DNA of 8,039 nt, taken from positions 1 through 8,039 of the forward strand of contig JANPDA010000181.1 of assembly GCA_031431235.1 (NCBI GenBank), given 5' to 3'. Within the stretch, counting starts at the first letter, position 1. Each line of letters opens with the position of its first letter. Of this stretch, positions 6,496 to 8,039 are shown one piece after another. The position numbers and the translations under genes were made by a program. The DNA comes from JANNSW01 sp031431235. GTDB taxonomy: Bacteria > Pseudomonadota > Alphaproteobacteria > Rhizobiales > Hyphomicrobiaceae. The notes beneath the pieces were generated by a model. The model was given only the letters and a program-made list of their open reading frames with translations. It did not search any database and was not told where the DNA came from.

Positions 6496-6780
6496 TCATG
6501 ACGCGAAAATCCAATTGAGATCGATAGTGCCGTTGGCCGCCAGCAGGAAAGTGATCACCAGCGCCACCACCCCCGCCAGCACGAGCACCCCGCCGAGCGC
6601 CCGGACCAGCCGCCAGACGACATAGGCGGCAAGGCAGGCCGCAGCCGGCGCCAGCAGTGCCGTCCCGACTGGCATGGCGGCCGCCATGCCGAAGTCCCGT
6701 GCCGCTGTCGCCGGTTGCGCCATGATCATGAGCAACGGTGCCACCGCGGCGAGCTCGGGCAGTTTTGGCGACTTACGCAT
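6496..6780 (-). CDS. Small membrane protein of unknown function
   Basis: I do not recognise this 94-aa protein. Codons end strongly in G or C in this frame, which supports real coding. Residues 1-27 look like a Sec signal peptide or N-terminal signal anchor (MRKSPK, then hydrophobic, ending PATAA with an A-x-A cleavage site). Two further hydrophobic stretches follow, about 37-56 (GTALLAP...AAYVVW) and 63-82 (GGVLVLAGVV...TFLLAA), separated by RLVRA, with a short polar tail NGTIDLNWIFAS. Expected location is the inner membrane. Start at 6780: a weak GGA lies 7 nt upstream. It is transcribed away from the DUF898 gene with 303 bp between, and toward ilvD on the same strand, 286 bp before it. Size and layout (signal peptide plus two helices) recall TrbC/VirB2-type pilins, but no conjugation genes are near and the resemblance is only topological. 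Confidence 0.65.
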   Translation of the reverse strand: MRKSPKLPELAAVAPLLMIMAQPATAARDFGMAAAMPVGTALLAPAAACLAAYVVWRLVRALGGVLVLAGVVALVITFLLAANGTIDLNWIFAS

Positions 6781-7083
6781 TGCACTATCCGATGGTTGCA
6801 GGCGACGCGAGCTTGCTGCTGGGATCAGAGTTCTAATGAGGCACTTCGGCCAAGCCGGGGCTCGACTGGGGCAAATCAGGGGCGTGGTGGTACCGCGATC
6901 GGGGCATTCGGGCGGCGATCGAGCCTGGCGCAGCGCCGGCCGGGCGTGGCGCTTCGATCGGCCTGAATTTGTTCGTGGGGTGAGGCTTCGCTGATCTTGC
7001 CGTGGTGGGGATGCTGGTAGCAGATACAGTGCCGTGGGGTCAGCTGCGGCGACACCGCATCATGGCCATGAGGAGAGCTTCCG
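6781..7083. other. Divergent intergenic region
   Basis: These 303 bases separate the leftward 94-aa gene and the rightward DUF898 gene, so both promoters should lie here. No gene is supportable on either strand. The hexamer CGATCG occurs at 6896-6901, 6916-6921 and 6955-6960, that is at spacings of 20 and 39 bp. The hexamer is frequent across this GC-rich window, so the clustering is only suggestive. No clear -35/-10 pair is visible. Confidence 0.5.
7071..7075 (+). promoter_or_regulatory. Strong Shine-Dalgarno site for the DUF898 gene
   Basis: AGGAG lies 8 nt before the ATG at 7084. It is the best ribosome binding site in the window and fixes the start of the downstream membrane protein, whose reading frame is otherwise cut by the window edge. 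Confidence 0.85.
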
Positions 7084-8039
7084 ATGACGGACACTACCGC
7101 GCCACCCGCACCGCAGAGTACCAAAGAGCCGCTCGAGATCACCTGGTCGGGCTCGCCCTGGTCGTTTGCCGGTCTGGGCTTCGTCAATTTCCTGCTGTCG
7201 ATCGTGACGCTCGGCATCTACGGCTTCTGGGGCCGGACCGAGGTCAGGCGCCGGCTCTGGTCGGCGGTGCGGGTCAATGGCGAGCCGCTCGAGTACACCG
7301 GTACCGGCAAGGAGTTGTTTCTCGGCTTTCTCATCGTGTTTTTCCTCATCCTGTTGCCGCTGTTCGGCGCCATTTTCGGGGCGCCGTTCCTGCTCGCCTG
7401 GCTGCTCGGTCCCGACGTGGCGGCGATTGTCGCGCCGATCATCGTCGCTGTCGGCTTCATCCTGTTCTACTGGCTGATCGGGGTCGCGGTTTACCGCGCC
7501 TATCGCTATCGGCTGTCGCGCACGCGCTGGCGCGGGATCAGGGGCGCGCTCGTCGGCTCGCCCGCGTCCTATGCCTGGCACTATTTCTGGACGCTGATCT
7601 TGATGCCGTTCACGCTCGGCTGGATCCTGCCTTGGCGCACCAACATGCTCGCCCGCCACATGACGAACGACATGCGCTTTGGCGAAAGCGCCTTTCGCTA
7701 CACGGGCAAGGCTGGGCCACTCTATCCTCCGTTCGTGATGGCCTGGATCGGCGCCTTTGCGGCCATGGGCATCTACGCCGGCGGCATCATGCTCGCGCTC
7801 TGGCCCATGATACAGCGGCATAAGGAGCAGCAGGGGGCTGGTGGCGAGACGCTGGAGCCCTTGACGATGTTGCAGGGTGTGACGGTCGGTGGCTCCCTCG
7901 CTCTGGCATTGCTCGTCGGCCTGCTCGCGATTGGTCTCTACATGTCGCGCGTTGCCAACCACATCGCCAACCACACGGCCATCGCGGACGCGCGCTTCAA
8001 GCTCGAGACGAGGTCGGGCGGCCTGATCTGGCAGATGAT
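7084..8039 (+). CDS. DUF898/YjgN-family polytopic membrane protein, 3'-truncated by window edge
   Basis: From the ATG at 7084 the frame stays open to the right edge (318 full codons plus two bases), so the C-terminus is missing. The product matches the DUF898 (YjgN-type) family: short cytosolic-looking N-terminus, then WSGSPWSFAGLGF and TLGIYGFWGRTEVRR at residues 21-56. Hydrophobic segments lie at about 28-49, 79-108, 112-137, 168-183, 217-240 and 263-287, and basic loops (for example RAYRYRLSRTRWRG at 138-151) suggest cytoplasmic sides. The TLG...W...R...YTG unit at 42-73 recurs at 177-208 with a 135-residue shift, and a third diverged copy (VANHIANHTAIADARF) begins near 290. The molecular function of the family is unknown. 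Judging from the repeats and E. coli YjgN (about 400 aa), perhaps 50-90 residues are missing. No operon partner is visible on the right. Confidence 0.88.
   Translation, partial: MTDTTAPPAPQSTKEPLEITWSGSPWSFAGLGFVNFLLSIVTLGIYGFWGRTEVRRRLWSAVRVNGEPLEYTGTGKELFLGFLIVFFLILLPLFGAIFGAPFLLAWLLGPDVAAIVAPIIVAVGFILFYWLIGVAVYRAYRYRLSRTRWRGIRGALVGSPASYAWHYFWTLILMPFTLGWILPWRTNMLARHMTNDMRFGESAFRYTGKAGPLYPPFVMAWIGAFAAMGIYAGGIMLALWPMIQRHKEQQGAGGETLEPLTMLQGVTVGGSLALALLVGLLAIGLYMSRVANHIANHTAIADARFKLETRSGGLIWQM

Noticed and set aside
6221..6514. 97-codon minus-strand frame between ilvD and the small membrane gene
   Set aside because: No recognisable motif or coding bias that I can see, and it overlaps the end of a better supported gene.
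6496..6780. Small membrane protein as a TrbC/VirB2-type pilin
   Set aside because: Only size and topology agree; no sequence motif I can point to and no conjugation or secretion genes nearby.
6896..6960. Three CGATCG hexamers at 20 and 39 bp spacing as an operator array
   Set aside because: Spacing near whole helical turns is tempting, but CGATCG occurs elsewhere in this window inside genes and the flanking bases do not match between copies.
7060..7974. 304-codon minus-strand frame opposite the DUF898 gene
   Set aside because: The plus-strand frame has a strong Shine-Dalgarno, hydrophobic helices and family motifs; the minus reading is charged low-complexity sequence.

Overview
The window is high-GC bacterial DNA (67.5% GC counted over 481-720) and reads as chromosome of an alphaproteobacterium, most likely Rhizobiales/Hyphomicrobiales. 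The grounds are GC-ending codons, an ExoR-type Sel1-repeat periplasmic protein, and typical alphaproteobacterial RimO, RecR and IlvD sequences. Genus cannot be told from this window.

Layout, left to right. (1) 1-1104, plus: the 3' part of a gene for a TIR-domain protein that continues off the left edge. The TIR end is followed by a linker, a charged Ala/Glu/Arg-rich coil, one membrane helix and a C-terminal module. Base composition falls from 67.5% to 37% GC at about position 770, just where the C-terminal module begins. (2) 1105-1403: gene-free spacer with a weak terminator-like hairpin and a perfect 7-bp hairpin directly before the rimO start. (3) 1404-3382, plus: rimO (S12 methylthiotransferase) and recR (recombinational repair), joined by an ATGA stop/start overlap. 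(4) 3395-6209, minus: ilvD (dihydroxy-acid dehydratase), then an ExoR-like Sel1-repeat secreted protein whose start overlaps the end of ilvD by 14 bp. This pair converges on recR with only 12 bp between. (5) 6210-6495: spacer holding the ilvD upstream region and two perfect inverted repeats. (6) 6496-6780, minus: a 94-aa membrane protein of unknown function. (7) 6781-7083: divergent intergenic region. (8) 7084-8039, plus: a DUF898/YjgN-type polytopic membrane protein with a strong ribosome binding site, cut by the right edge.

Most of the window is housekeeping: translation-factor modification, DNA repair and branched-chain amino acid synthesis. ExoR homologues restrain an envelope two-component system in rhizobia, and its translational link to ilvD is the odd regulatory feature here. 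The part most likely to hold something undescribed is the TIR protein. It pairs a predicted NAD-cleaving domain and a membrane anchor with an AT-rich C-terminal module where related proteins, as I recall them, often carry WD40 repeats. The DUF898 protein shows a clear internal repeat with a 135-residue period.
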